Positions 18,162 to 27,023 of a stretch of 64,000 nt of DNA are shown piece after piece (within the stretch, counting starts at the first letter, position 1; each line of letters starts with the position of its first letter). Source of the DNA: Bacteroidaceae bacterium (lineage in GTDB: Bacteria; Bacteroidota; Bacteroidia; Bacteroidales; Bacteroidaceae); NCBI GenBank assembly GCA_017525235.1, contig JAFXTC010000031.1, positions 83,587 to 147,586 of the forward strand, in the 5' to 3' direction. The notes below the pieces were generated by a model. It did no database searches and had not been told where the DNA came from. It saw nothing but the letters and a program-made list of their open reading frames with translations. The position numbers and the translations under genes are program-made.

Positions 18162-18879
18162 TCTGCTTAATACATATAGATTATCCATCCGACTCTTCTC
18201 GGATGGATTTTCTTTGTCTATTCTATATACTGCAGATAATTCTCTGGTACAGAAGGAAGATGTAACCGCAAATGGTAGCGTGCCCTTATACCAATTGCTT
18301 GAGAAAGCCCTCAAGCATCCGAACCTCACAAAATACACATTTCAAAGTGTTGAGTTATTAGTCTTATCGCCTAGCACTTGTGTTCCCTTGGAATACTTCC
18401 GCCGCGAAGAAGTATTTCCCCTTTATAATCTCACCTTCCCCACCCTAAAGGTCAGCAAAACTGAAGTCCACTACCAGATACTTCCTTCTTTGGAAGTTGT
18501 GGAACTCTTCTCTGTTAACCAACAGATGCTGCAAACTGTTCAGGCCTTATATCCCGAGGTGGAAATTATCAGCCTTGAAGGACGGGCAATAGAGACCATT
18601 TCCAATGCCGATCGCAAAAAACAAGACCCTGATATACACTTCTACACCATGATTGCGCAAAAAAATATGCTTGTGTGTTGTTTAAAAGAGCAGCATCTGC
18701 ATTTTGCCACTACTTTTAATGTTGACAACGATGCTGATCGACTCTATTATATCATGGGGGTATGGAAAAACCTTCAAATGAATGAAAAGACACAGCCTTT
18801 ACATCTTAACAATGCCAGCCAAAGACTGTTGGAACAAATACAACGCTTAATACCGAGAACCACTGTATGCGAGTTATAA
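18142..18879 (+). CDS. DUF3822 family protein
   Basis: The 245-residue protein starts MQVTGSNLLNTYRLSIRLFSDGFSLSI and resembles the Bacteroidota DUF3822 family, an actin-like-fold protein of unknown role usually encoded next to rsmD. The ATG at 18142 overlaps the preceding gene by 20 nt; an earlier in-frame ATG at 18112 would overlap by 50 nt. rsmD begins 13 nt before its stop, so the three genes form a tightly coupled operon. Confidence 0.75.
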   Translation: MQVTGSNLLNTYRLSIRLFSDGFSLSILYTADNSLVQKEDVTANGSVPLYQLLEKALKHPNLTKYTFQSVELLVLSPSTCVPLEYFRREEVFPLYNLTFPTLKVSKTEVHYQILPSLEVVELFSVNQQMLQTVQALYPEVEIISLEGRAIETISNADRKKQDPDIHFYTMIAQKNMLVCCLKEQHLHFATTFNVDNDADRLYYIMGVWKNLQMNEKTQPLHLNNASQRLLEQIQRLIPRTTVCEL

Positions 18880-19400
18880 CCGGCAAATACAAAGGTCGCC
18901 ATTTTGATGTGCCACGCACCTTCAAGGCACGTCCCACAACAGACTTTGCTAAAGAGAATCTGTTTAATGTCCTACAAGGATATATTGATTTCGAAGAAGA
19001 ACCTACCGCCCTCGACCTCTTTTCTGGCACAGGCAGCATTACGCTAGAGTTGCTCAGCCGTGGTTGTGGTCGTGTAGTTTCCGTCGAGGCTGATGCTCTG
19101 CACTATAGCTTTATTTGTGGGTTTGTGGATAAACTGCAAGACTTAAACGCATTTCCTATTCGTGCCGATGTATTCCGTTTCCTGAACAAATGTCACGAGC
19201 AGTTCGACTTTATCTTTGCCGACCCGCCATATGCGCTTCCTCAGTTAGGGCAATTGCCCGATATTGTACTCTCACGCCATCTTTTACGTGAAGACGGACT
19301 CTTCGTTCTTGAGCACGGAAAGACACAAGATTTTTCGCAGCATCCACGCATCGTAGACCATCGTGCCTACGGAAGCGTAAATTTTTCTTTTTTTAAGTAA
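18867..19400 (+). CDS. rsmD: 16S rRNA (guanine(966)-N2)-methyltransferase
   Basis: RsmD methylates G966 of 16S rRNA during 30S maturation. The 177 residues include MRVITGKYKGRHFDVP and RPTTDFAKENLFNVL, typical of the family, the SAM site ALDLFSGTGSITLELLSRG and the catalytic FADPPY. The length is normal. It overlaps the DUF3822 gene by 13 nt and ends 6 nt from the convergent barrel protein gene. Confidence 0.95.
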   Translation: MRVITGKYKGRHFDVPRTFKARPTTDFAKENLFNVLQGYIDFEEEPTALDLFSGTGSITLELLSRGCGRVVSVEADALHYSFICGFVDKLQDLNAFPIRADVFRFLNKCHEQFDFIFADPPYALPQLGQLPDIVLSRHLLREDGLFVLEHGKTQDFSQHPRIVDHRAYGSVNFSFFK

Positions 19401-19406
19401 GCGGAC

Positions 19407-22400
19407 TTAGAATCTTCCGCCACCCCAGCCGCCTCCACCGCCGAAGCCTCCGCGACCGCCACCCCAACCGCCTCGGTCACCGCCGAAACCGCCATTAGCG
19501 CGTGTTTCCTTGTTACCTAACAGATTTAAACGGTAAATAAAGTGAACCATTACATAACTATTAATGGCATTTGTCCAAGTATTGGTACGCATGGTCGCAG
19601 AAATGTTACGACTAATATTGCTACGCTCTTTCAGGATATCGTACCATTGTACACTGATAGTTGCAGCATTATTCTTCAAGAAACTCTGACTAAGTTGCGC
19701 ATTCCATATTAGCTCATTAGTATTCATGTTGGCGTCCTCATAACCACGGCGACATTGCTCGCTAATATCTGTACTGAGTGCCATTCCCCAAGGCATGTTC
19801 AGGATGACGTTTCCGCCATAATTGAACGTCCAAGTATCCAAATTGGCGTTACGCTGAATTGAGTTTCTGTCGTGCCTGTATGCTCCACTACCGTTCACGC
19901 CAACCTCATAACTGCCACTTTCACCTATATTACCACGAACATTCAAGCGAATTGTTTCGCGCAAGTTCATGGTCTTGGTGGTAGACTTCTGCAACAGATT
20001 GTTATCATACGCATAACTGAACAGGCCATTCATATCTACTCCACCATCAGGAGCACTTGTCAAAAACTTACGGGCCTCATCGTCTATGTTACTACTGATA
20101 TATCCTACATTATGGCTATAGTCAATGTTGGTGTTGGTGGAGAAGTTCCACATCTTCTTCTTGTCGATAGCTGTATTAAACATCAACCATGTACGAATGG
20201 CCCAGTTACCGTCTATGTTCATGGGACGTGTGTAGCGGGCACCTGTCTGCTCATCATAAATGGTACTCGATTCTATAGTCCTTCTGCTGATGTCACCATT
20301 CAGGTTGACAGACCATCCACGCTGGGCCTCTGTATTGTACCCATTATAAAAAAGGTTAAAGTTGTCTGTCCACGAACTCTTCAATCCAGCATTACCCGTG
20401 CTGATGTTCAGGGGGTCGCTACTATCCACCGTTTCTATCAGGTCGGTCATGGATGGTTGATTCATACGACCGTTATAACGCAAACGTAATTGACTGGTGT
20501 TACTGATTTTCCAACGAATATCAATACGTGGAGCCCAGTTCTGGGTTGTTCTTACTATGGTGGTATCTATGTTACCCTTCTGATAGTCCATGTGGGTGTT
20601 TTGTGGCTGATAGCTGACACCCGCATTGAAACGCAACTCCTGCTGATTTTCGAACTTGGCAGTGTAGCGATACATCAGGTTAGCATTATGGTTCCACTCT
20701 TTATATGTTGCATACTGGCTGTTAACCTTATCCAAAACAAGGTTGGTCAGGTCTATGCCGTATTCACTCAGGTCATGAATGCTTCCGTCCTTCAACTCCA
20801 CTTGGCCGGTATACAGATTAAATGCTGTTATCTTTGTCAGCTCTCCGTAATTATTGAGGGCATCTTGAATATCATCAGCCAAGGTGGGTTGTGTCATCAT
20901 ACTGCGATCCCTGTCTTGGAATCTGCGTTGCAACTGATAACTAATTTGCAAATTTCCTCCTGTCAACAAGGGTTCGCTATAGCTCAGTCTTCCCTGATAT
21001 CTGTAGGTGGTAGAGGGAGCAATGGTGTTTTGGTAGGTTGCAGTCAAAGGCTGACGAGCACTCTCCTGGAAATATCTAACCAAAGAGCGACTATAAGAAT
21101 TACTCTCACTGGTCTGATATTCACCACCCAGATTTAGTGTTATGTTACGTCCCTGCTTAAACAACTGGCGATTAACTTGCAACTCACCATCTACACTAGT
21201 GTTCTTTGAGTCTCCAAAGTTGTAACGTTCGTTATGGTTCACCACAGTTTCAGATGTCCCCGTTGCCCAGTCTACCAATTCCTCATATTGCTCCAGTGGG
21301 TCAACCAGTCCAGCCTTGTATGGACTGCTGTTAAATGTCGCACTTTCACTGTTCCCGAAGTTATCGCTCTTCGAATATGAGAAATTAGGACGAAACAGTA
21401 TGTTGGTCAATGAGTCGGGCATCCACTCAAAGCGGAAGTTTGCATTCAGGTTGTAGTTGCGATTCTCGTTGTGATTTTTGTTGTTGTTGAAAGTACTTTT
21501 TGTATCAGAAAGGAAGGTTTCGCTATTAGATTGCGAATCTGACATACTGTTACGTTGACTATATCTTACATTACCACCCAGTTTAATAAGACCTGCCGAA
21601 TAATCGGGTTTTCCATTCTCCCAAGCAAAATTTACACCTGTCATTGTGCTGGTGGTGATGCCTCCGCCACCGCCCCAGCCGCCCCAGCCACGACCACCGC
21701 CAGGGAAACTGTTATCATTTATGTTATTACGACTGAAAATAACCGTAAACTGCGAATGGTCTAGAAAACGGTTAACATTCAGCTTAATTGAGTATAGATC
21801 GGTAGGAAGGGACGAATAGGTTGAATTAAAACCTTCCGCTGCGTTTTTTTCGGCCGTTGGCGTTCCGTATGCAAGGTCTACATTGCTAACCCATCCTTCT
21901 TTCATGCCCTTCTGAACAGTAAGATCTAATACTGTTTCTTCTTCGCCATCATCAATGCCAGTTATACGACTATAATCGCTTTTACGCTCGTATGCCTTCA
22001 GCTTCTTAATCATTTTGCTGGGCAAATTCTTCATCGCCATTTTCGTGTCGTTCTGGAAAAACTCTTTTCCCTCCACCATAATCTTTGTGACGCTCTTTCC
22101 GTTAATCTTTATGTTGCCATCATCATCTACCTCAGCTCCAGGCAACTTCTTCACCAACTCCTCCAAGGCAGACCCTTCTGGTAGTCTGAAAGCATCAGCA
22201 TTATACACAAAAGTATCAGCCTTCATTTCCACCTGTGCTAACATAGCCACAACATCGGCCTCCTTCAGCACCTTACTATCTTCCTGCATAGTAAAGGTCC
22301 CCAAATTAACCGTCTTGTTGCCCTTTCCCAAAGTAAGATTCTTGTATTGAGCCATATAACCAACATACGATATACGCATGATGTAGCTTCCTGCCTTTAC

Positions 22401-22607
22401 GGCGGGCAAGGAGAACTTACCATCTTCTCCCGACAGGGCACCCGTAGCCTGGGTACTGTCCTTTGGATGAAGCAACACAACTGTGGCACCAGGTAATGCC
22501 TCGTTATTAGTGCCGTCAATAATCAATCCACTAACTGTTACCTTCTGTGCCAACATCATCAAGGGGCAGAGAATCATCACAAATAAATATAATAATGTTC
22601 GCTTCAT
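19407..22607 (-). CDS. Large outer-membrane beta-barrel protein with carboxypeptidase-like regulatory domain
   Basis: The 1066-residue protein has a signal peptide ending MMLAQ, a CarboxypepD_reg-like domain at about 22-110 (VSGLIIDGTNNEALPGATVVL), a plug-like region (PEGSALEELVKKLPGAEVDDDGNI, KINGKSVTKIMVEGKEFF) and a long beta barrel resembling OMP_b-brl_3, ending in phenylalanine. It is TonB-receptor-like, but no SusD partner or TonB box is visible, so a non-SusC transporter or assembly role is possible. Gly/Trp-rich loops occur near residue 305 (GGGRGWGGWGGGG) and in the last 25 residues. It is monocistronic with its own promoter. Confidence 0.8.
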   Translation of the reverse strand: MKRTLLYLFVMILCPLMMLAQKVTVSGLIIDGTNNEALPGATVVLLHPKDSTQATGALSGEDGKFSLPAVKAGSYIMRISYVGYMAQYKNLTLGKGNKTVNLGTFTMQEDSKVLKEADVVAMLAQVEMKADTFVYNADAFRLPEGSALEELVKKLPGAEVDDDGNIKINGKSVTKIMVEGKEFFQNDTKMAMKNLPSKMIKKLKAYERKSDYSRITGIDDGEEETVLDLTVQKGMKEGWVSNVDLAYGTPTAEKNAAEGFNSTYSSLPTDLYSIKLNVNRFLDHSQFTVIFSRNNINDNSFPGGGRGWGGWGGGGGITTSTMTGVNFAWENGKPDYSAGLIKLGGNVRYSQRNSMSDSQSNSETFLSDTKSTFNNNKNHNENRNYNLNANFRFEWMPDSLTNILFRPNFSYSKSDNFGNSESATFNSSPYKAGLVDPLEQYEELVDWATGTSETVVNHNERYNFGDSKNTSVDGELQVNRQLFKQGRNITLNLGGEYQTSESNSYSRSLVRYFQESARQPLTATYQNTIAPSTTYRYQGRLSYSEPLLTGGNLQISYQLQRRFQDRDRSMMTQPTLADDIQDALNNYGELTKITAFNLYTGQVELKDGSIHDLSEYGIDLTNLVLDKVNSQYATYKEWNHNANLMYRYTAKFENQQELRFNAGVSYQPQNTHMDYQKGNIDTTIVRTTQNWAPRIDIRWKISNTSQLRLRYNGRMNQPSMTDLIETVDSSDPLNISTGNAGLKSSWTDNFNLFYNGYNTEAQRGWSVNLNGDISRRTIESSTIYDEQTGARYTRPMNIDGNWAIRTWLMFNTAIDKKKMWNFSTNTNIDYSHNVGYISSNIDDEARKFLTSAPDGGVDMNGLFSYAYDNNLLQKSTTKTMNLRETIRLNVRGNIGESGSYEVGVNGSGAYRHDRNSIQRNANLDTWTFNYGGNVILNMPWGMALSTDISEQCRRGYEDANMNTNELIWNAQLSQSFLKNNAATISVQWYDILKERSNISRNISATMRTNTWTNAINSYVMVHFIYRLNLLGNKETRANGGFGGDRGGWGGGRGGFGGGGGWGGGRF

Positions 22608-22641
22608 TAATACCTCTATTCAAAATTAATAAATCCAAAAT

Positions 22642-22676
22642 TATAAACGTCTAAAGCCTAAAAACTAAATCTAAGA
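22642..22676. repeat. Degenerate CTAAAGCC-type repeat
   Basis: Words like TCTAAAGCCTAAAAACTAAA continue for about 35 bp in the 5' leader of the barrel gene. They resemble the CTAAAGTC repeats at 27014-27044 and 52968-52997. Confidence 0.45.
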
Positions 22677-22711
22677 CCCAACCTATATAATATGGTTTAA
22701 TTATGTCGCGA

Positions 22712-22740
22712 CAAAGTTAGCATTTTTTTTACTTTTTCAA
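22712..22740 (-). promoter_or_regulatory. Promoter for the barrel protein gene (TTG-N18-TAACTTTG)
   Basis: On the minus strand TTG at 22738-22740 and TAACTTTG at 22712-22719 are separated by 18 nt. The leader would be about 100 nt long. Confidence 0.65.
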
Positions 22741-22743
22741 CAT

Positions 22744-22777
22744 AATTCTCAATTCTCAATTCTCGATTCTCAATTAT
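22744..22777. repeat. ATTCTCA tandem repeat
   Basis: Four units of the 8-bp word AATTCTCA (one as GATTCTCA) lie directly upstream of the aroB -7 box. This gap contains only promoters and repeats. Confidence 0.7.
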
Positions 22778-22783
22778 ATGTAG

Positions 22784-22791
22784 TATTTTTG
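22784..22791 (+). promoter_or_regulatory. -7 box TATTTTTG for aroB
   Basis: TATTTTTG lies 18 nt before the ATG at 22810. It overlaps an in-frame TTG at 22789 that would otherwise extend the gene, so it argues for the ATG start. Confidence 0.5.
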
Positions 22792-22809
22792 TCCCCAAAA
22801 TCACAAAAG

Positions 22810-23871
22810 ATGATGAAGCAAGACGTAGTTATAAGCCAAAACCTGCAAAAAGATTTGCAGCAAGCCATCAGTCGCTGTTCAAACGATAAACTTTTTGTCC
22901 TTACCGATACCACCACGTTTCGACTTTGCTGGCCTGTGATAAAGGACTTTCCTTACTTACAGAAAGCGAAGATGATAACCATTGGTGCTACCGATGAGAA
23001 CAAGACCCTGCAAACACTCTCTTTCGTTTGGGAAGCCCTGCAACAGGGAGGCGCCACCCGTCACAGTCTGCTCATCTGTTTGGGAGGCGGAATGGTAACA
23101 GACCTTGGAGGCTTTGCTGCCAGCACCTTCAAGCGAGGCATTCAGTACATCAATATCCCCACAACCTTATTAAGCATGGTAGATGCCAGCGTAGGCGGCA
23201 AGACGGGTATCAATTTTGGCGGTCTGAAGAACGAAATTGGTGTTTTTAACTGCGCCAGTACAGTTATCTTGTGTGCAGAGTTCCTCCGCACTTTGGATGA
23301 TTACAATATCCGTTCCGGTTATGCCGAAATGCTCAAACACGGCATCATCAGCAATACAGAGAATTGGGCAGAACTCATCACCTTTGATTTAGATAACATC
23401 GACTACCCCCACCTTCAGCAAATGGTAGCCAAAAGTGTTGCCATCAAGGAACATATTGTAGAAGAAGACCCAACAGAAAAAGGCATCCGTAAAGCCTTGA
23501 ACTTGGGGCATACAGCTGGGCACGCCTTGGAGAGTTTGGCTTTAGCAGAAAACCGCACCGTTCTGCATGGCTATGCGGTAGCCTGGGGCTTGGTTTGCGA
23601 GTTGTATTTGAGTGCCAAGCGGCTCAACTTCCCCAAGGACAAACTTAGCCAGACCCTGCAGTTCATTAAGGAAACATATGGTGTCTTCACCTTCAACTGC
23701 AAGCAGTACGACCGCCTATATCAGTTTATGCAGCACGACAAGAAAAACCAGTCAGGCATCATCAATTTTACCCTTATGGCTGATATTGGCGACATCCGTA
23801 TCAACCAAACCGCCACACAGGAAGAAATCCTTGATATGTTGGACTTCTATCGTGAAAGCATGGGATGCTAA
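22810..23871 (+). CDS. aroB: 3-dehydroquinate synthase
   Basis: AroB converts DAHP to 3-dehydroquinate, step two of the shikimate pathway. The 353 residues contain the NAD-binding LICLGGGMVTDLGGFAASTFKRG, PTTLLSMVDASVGGKTGIN and the zinc ligands in EMLKHGII and LNLGHTAGHALE with LHGYAVAWG. The start could be the ATG at 22810 or 22813. It is followed by a separately promoted AraC gene. Another shikimate gene, aroA, lies 1.5 kb further on but in a different transcription unit. Confidence 0.95.
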   Translation: MMKQDVVISQNLQKDLQQAISRCSNDKLFVLTDTTTFRLCWPVIKDFPYLQKAKMITIGATDENKTLQTLSFVWEALQQGGATRHSLLICLGGGMVTDLGGFAASTFKRGIQYINIPTTLLSMVDASVGGKTGINFGGLKNEIGVFNCASTVILCAEFLRTLDDYNIRSGYAEMLKHGIISNTENWAELITFDLDNIDYPHLQQMVAKSVAIKEHIVEEDPTEKGIRKALNLGHTAGHALESLALAENRTVLHGYAVAWGLVCELYLSAKRLNFPKDKLSQTLQFIKETYGVFTFNCKQYDRLYQFMQHDKKNQSGIINFTLMADIGDIRINQTATQEEILDMLDFYRESMGC

Positions 23872-23971
23872 GAACCAAAAATAAACTAATATGTTTGGAT
23901 CTTTCCCACCTCCGAATATTGTAAAATAATTCACTTGGTGCGAAATGAACGCAGTTTTTTTACATTTTATA

Positions 23972-23982
23972 CCCCATCGGGG
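23972..23982 (+). promoter_or_regulatory. CCCC-ATC-GGGG inverted repeat upstream of the AraC-type gene
   Basis: The short palindrome ACCCCATCGGGGC lies 21 nt upstream of the -7 box, in the -33 region, where an operator would be expected. Its role is inferred only from position. Confidence 0.35.
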
Positions 23983-24003
23983 CAAAAATCAGCGAAAAAG
24001 TTG

Positions 24004-24011
24004 TACCTTCG
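24004..24011 (+). promoter_or_regulatory. -7 box TACCTTCG for the AraC-type regulator
   Basis: TACCTTCG is only 4 nt from the ATG at 24016, which implies a leaderless or nearly leaderless message, or translation from the next in-frame ATG at 24034. Confidence 0.45.
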
Positions 24012-24015
24012 CGAC

Positions 24016-25116
24016 ATGATTACTATTGGCGAGATGCAAATAAGTGGTGTACTGACGATGTTAATGTTGTCGGTAATGCTCATGTTATGTGTACCCCACC
24101 GCTCTATTCGTAGGAACAGTTTTGCGCGTGCAAGATGGTTGATGGCTGTCGGCACAGGACTAATAGCCGTGCAGTTTTTACTGCAATACATATTTGGGTT
24201 CCGGCAGATGGGCATTACTCAGGCGGTGTTCTGCAACCTGCTATTGTTTACCCCTGCTACACTATGTTGTAGTATGGCAATTTTGTATATGCAAAACCAC
24301 GGAAAAGTAGCGCTCCGCACATGGATGACGGTGTGCTTGCTTTGTGCTATATCGACTTTGCTATTAATAGGGACTATGTTGCTGGACGATGTACCCATCC
24401 GACAGGAATCCCCTTTGCTCAGAATGGCTGATTATACAGGAGCACTTATCTACGTTGTGATGCAGAGCTACATCTTCTCCCTACAGTTCAAAGCCTACAA
24501 ACAGTTGGAGTTGGCTGTAGATGAGTACTTTGACCGCGAACGCCACGACCTCTTTGGATGGATGGGATGGAGCATGAGAACCATGGCGTTCCTCGCGTTC
24601 TTTGTTCCACTGGTCATCTTTATGGAAGGTAAAACATTAGTGCTTTTTTCTGTAGCTTATTTCTTCAGTATCGCCTACAGCACAATCAGTCTTTACACTT
24701 ATGGTGTCAGCGAGGATATATCAAGAGTGGAAGAAGCGGAAACAAGTGAAAAGATAACAGCGAAAAACGAAAAATATGATGCCGCAATAGAAAAGCCCAT
24801 AGAAAAGTGGATAAAGAGTGATGCATACAGAGAACACAATCTGACACTGAGCGTGGTGGCCCGACAGATGAAAGTTCCACGTAGACAGTTACAAGAGTGG
24901 CTACGGCAGTCAGAGTATAAAAACCTGGCTGGATTAGTTACACCGCTCCGAATAGAAGAAGCTAAACGCATACTGATTGAAAGGCCTGAATGGTCAATGG
25001 AGACGATAGCTGACCACTGCGGTTTCAGCAGCCGTGAGTATTTTCATCGCGCATTCCGACAAATTGTTGGAACCACACCAGCAAAATTCCTACAGAAAAA
25101 CGAAGAGGGCTATTAA
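24016..25116 (+). CDS. Membrane-anchored AraC-family transcriptional regulator
   Basis: The 366-residue protein has about six hydrophobic segments in its first 230 residues (for example GVLTMLMLSVMLMLC, AVFCNLLLFTPATLCCSMAIL), then a soluble linker and a C-terminal AraC DNA-binding domain with two helix-turn-helices (LSVVARQMKVPRRQLQEWL and METIADHCGFSSREYFHRAF). It is thus a membrane-embedded regulator, a common Bacteroidota form, that could sense a signal in or at the membrane. No adjacent target operon is evident. A longer in-frame extension to 23935 would cross the promoter and is rejected. Confidence 0.82.
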   Translation: MITIGEMQISGVLTMLMLSVMLMLCVPHRSIRRNSFARARWLMAVGTGLIAVQFLLQYIFGFRQMGITQAVFCNLLLFTPATLCCSMAILYMQNHGKVALRTWMTVCLLCAISTLLLIGTMLLDDVPIRQESPLLRMADYTGALIYVVMQSYIFSLQFKAYKQLELAVDEYFDRERHDLFGWMGWSMRTMAFLAFFVPLVIFMEGKTLVLFSVAYFFSIAYSTISLYTYGVSEDISRVEEAETSEKITAKNEKYDAAIEKPIEKWIKSDAYREHNLTLSVVARQMKVPRRQLQEWLRQSEYKNLAGLVTPLRIEEAKRILIERPEWSMETIADHCGFSSREYFHRAFRQIVGTTPAKFLQKNEEGY

Positions 25117-25143
25117 TCAACCTCATTTTATAACCGCAAAAGA

Positions 25144-25173
25144 AAGAGAGAGAATCTTTCGATTCTCTCTCTT
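25144..25173 (-). terminator. tRNA-Pro terminator
   Basis: A perfect 13-bp stem (AAGAGAGAGAATC and its complement) with a GAAA loop on the minus strand is followed by TTTCTTTTG, directly after tRNA-Pro. It may also stop transcripts from the AraC gene on the plus strand. Confidence 0.8.
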
Positions 25174-25179
25174 CTCAGG

Positions 25180-25252
25180 TCGGGATGACAAGACTCGAAC
25201 TTGCGACCTCGCGCCCCCCAGACGTGTGCGCTACCAACTGCGCTACATCCCG
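25180..25252 (-). tRNA. tRNA-Pro (anticodon GGG)
   Basis: The 73-nt minus-strand sequence folds as a cloverleaf: acceptor CGGGATG/CATCCCG, D-stem GCGC/GCGC, anticodon loop CTGGGGG with anticodon GGG, T-stem GCAAG with loop TTCGAGT, and discriminator A. CCA is not encoded. The anticodon stem CACGT/GCGCG has an A28 opposite C42, a mismatch where a U at 42 would pair. It has a strong promoter and a terminator. Confidence 0.95.
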
Positions 25253-25281
25253 TTCCCTAACGATTTCTCCTAATCGCGCTG

Positions 25282-25313
25282 CAAAGGTAGGGCATTTTTT
25301 TGTTACTTGCAAA
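25282..25313 (-). promoter_or_regulatory. tRNA-Pro promoter (TTTG-N20-TACCTTTG)
   Basis: On the minus strand TTTG at 25310-25313 and TACCTTTG at 25282-25289 are spaced by 20 nt, about 30 nt before the tRNA. Its -33 region overlaps that of the divergent aroA promoter. Confidence 0.85.
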
Positions 25314-25329
25314 TTTTTATATACTTTTG
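25299..25329 (+). promoter_or_regulatory. aroA promoter (TTTG-N19-TACTTTTG)
   Basis: TTTG at 25299-25302 and TACTTTTG at 25322-25329 are separated by 19 nt, 33 nt before the aroA ATG. The element interlocks with the tRNA-Pro promoter on the other strand. Confidence 0.65.
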
Positions 25330-25362
25330 TACTCAAATTTGACGTAAAACGCAGTATTAAGG

Positions 25363-26631
25363 ATGGCCATAACCCTTTTCCCTACTTCAAGACTGCAGGC
25401 TGAGATAACTCTTCCGGCCAGCAAGAGCATCAGTAACAGGGCTCTTATTATACATGCATTGGCAAATGGCGGAAAGATAACGAAAGATTCGTTTGGAACG
25501 GTGCTTAAAAACATCTCAGATTGCGACGACACCTTTGTGATGGTTCGCGCCCTTACCCAAATGCCAGACACAATCGATATTAAGGCAGCTGGGACGGCTA
25601 TGCGCTTTCTAACAGCTTACCTGAGTGTGACACCTGGCACACATATCATAACGGGAACGGAGCGTATGCGCCACCGTCCCATTGGTATTTTGGTAGATGC
25701 CCTCAGACAACTGGGCGCTCAAGTGGAATATGCAGGCAAGGAAGGTTTTCCTCCCCTATGCATCACAGGCGGCAACCATAAAGGCGGACGATTAGAACTG
25801 CCTGGCAATGTAAGCAGTCAGTATATCAGTGCCCTGCTGATGATAGGCCCTGTTCTGGAAGAGGGAATCAGTCTGACGCTGACAGGGGATATAGTAAGTC
25901 GACCATACATAGAAATGACGCTGAGTATTATGCGCGACTTTGGTGCTCAGGCGGAATGGATTTCTTCCGAAGAATTGAAGGTAATGCCTGGTGGCTACCA
26001 AACTACACCTTATTTAATAGAGAACGACTGGAGCGCCAGCAGCTATTGGTACGAGATGATAGCTCTGGCGGAGGATAATACACCAACCATAGTGTTGCCA
26101 GGTCTTTTTAGCAGGAGCCTACAAGGTGACTCGGCCATCGCAGACATCTTCCGTCCCCTCGGTATAGTAACGTCTTTTGTGAAAGATACCGAAGGATTAG
26201 AATGCGTACGTTTGACACGAGTTGGAGAGGCTTGCCAAAGAATGGATTACGATTTTGTGAACCAGCCCGATCTGGCACAGACATTGGTGGTTACTTGCGC
26301 TATGCTTAGCATACCTTTCCGCTTCACTGGCTTACAGAGTCTTAAGATAAAAGAGACTGACCGCATGGCGGCATTACAAACGGAGTTACGCAAATTAGGA
26401 TATGTCATTAAGGAACAGGACGACAGCATTCTCTATTGGGAAGGCGAGCGTTGCCCTGCCCAAGATAACCCTATTATTGACACATACGAGGATCACCGTA
26501 TGGCTATGGCCTTGGCACCATGTGCCATGAAGCGGGGAAGCCTGCGCATCAACAATCCAGAGGTGGTAAGCAAAAGCTATCCCACCTTCTGGGAAGATTT
26601 GGGAAAAGCTGGTTTTAAGATATGCAGATAG
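25363..26631 (+). CDS. aroA: 3-phosphoshikimate 1-carboxyvinyltransferase (EPSP synthase)
   Basis: AroA joins shikimate-3-phosphate and PEP in the sixth step of the shikimate pathway. The 422 residues show LPASKSISNRALI (substrate loop), AAGTAMRFLTAYL, an ALLMIGPVL segment and DHRMAMALAPCA near the C-terminus. The segment TAMRFLTAYLSV is degenerate compared with the NAGTAMRP motif of E. coli, as in other Bacteroidales. The next gene begins inside its last 10 nt. Confidence 0.93.
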   Translation: MAITLFPTSRLQAEITLPASKSISNRALIIHALANGGKITKDSFGTVLKNISDCDDTFVMVRALTQMPDTIDIKAAGTAMRFLTAYLSVTPGTHIITGTERMRHRPIGILVDALRQLGAQVEYAGKEGFPPLCITGGNHKGGRLELPGNVSSQYISALLMIGPVLEEGISLTLTGDIVSRPYIEMTLSIMRDFGAQAEWISSEELKVMPGGYQTTPYLIENDWSASSYWYEMIALAEDNTPTIVLPGLFSRSLQGDSAIADIFRPLGIVTSFVKDTEGLECVRLTRVGEACQRMDYDFVNQPDLAQTLVVTCAMLSIPFRFTGLQSLKIKETDRMAALQTELRKLGYVIKEQDDSILYWEGERCPAQDNPIIDTYEDHRMAMALAPCAMKRGSLRINNPEVVSKSYPTFWEDLGKAGFKICR

Positions 26632-27023
26632 TTCTCTACATGATAATAGCCCTCGCCGTTCTAGGCTTTGTGGCTGGCATCGTCAGTTGGTGGCATTATA
26701 GGCACACTCCCAAAGAGGAACCTATAATAAACCCAGTCGACATGGAGTGCTGTGGGCAACATGAGGTATGCGAGAAAGAGAGTCTTTTGGCTGCCATCAG
26801 CAAGCAGATAGAATACTACGATGATGAAGAACTGGATCGTTATAAAGGTCGTAATGGAGATGAATACACAGCTGAGGAGGCAGAGGAATTCCGTAATATA
26901 CTGTACACCATGCGCTCTGATGAGGTGGCTGGATGGGTGCGTAGTCTGCAACTTAGACAAGTTAACCTGCCTGACGATGTAAAAGATGAGGTGTTCCTGA
27001 TTGTGGGAGAAAGAAGACTTTAG
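26622..27023 (+). CDS. Small membrane protein with a Cys-rich motif, unknown function
   Basis: The 133-residue protein has one N-terminal transmembrane helix (YMIIALAVLGFVAGIVSWW) and then a cytoplasmic acidic domain. The segment DMECCGQHEVCEKESL contains three cysteines and a histidine that could bind a metal. I recall conserved Bacteroidales proteins of this kind without known function. It overlaps aroA by 10 nt. Its last codons (RRL plus stop) are part of a GACTTTAG repeat that runs on to 27044. Confidence 0.7.
   Translation: MQIVLYMIIALAVLGFVAGIVSWWHYRHTPKEEPIINPVDMECCGQHEVCEKESLLAAISKQIEYYDDEELDRYKGRNGDEYTAEEAEEFRNILYTMRSDEVAGWVRSLQLRQVNLPDDVKDEVFLIVGERRL

Noticed and set aside
19872-21137. 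Two long plus-strand open frames opposite the barrel protein gene
   Set aside because: They are antisense to a gene with clear domain content, have no promoter or recognisable motif, and reflect the codon bias of the true strand.
19407-22607. SusC of a polysaccharide utilisation locus
   Set aside because: There is no SusD gene, sigma/anti-sigma pair or glycosidase next to it, and the barrel resembles OMP_b-brl_3 rather than a SusC.
22789-22809. TTG start extending AroB by seven residues
   Set aside because: The TTG overlaps a TATTTTTG -7 box, and ATG codons follow at 22810 and 22813.
23935-24015. Upstream extension of the AraC-type regulator
   Set aside because: It would run through a palindrome and the -7 box, and the residues look non-coding.
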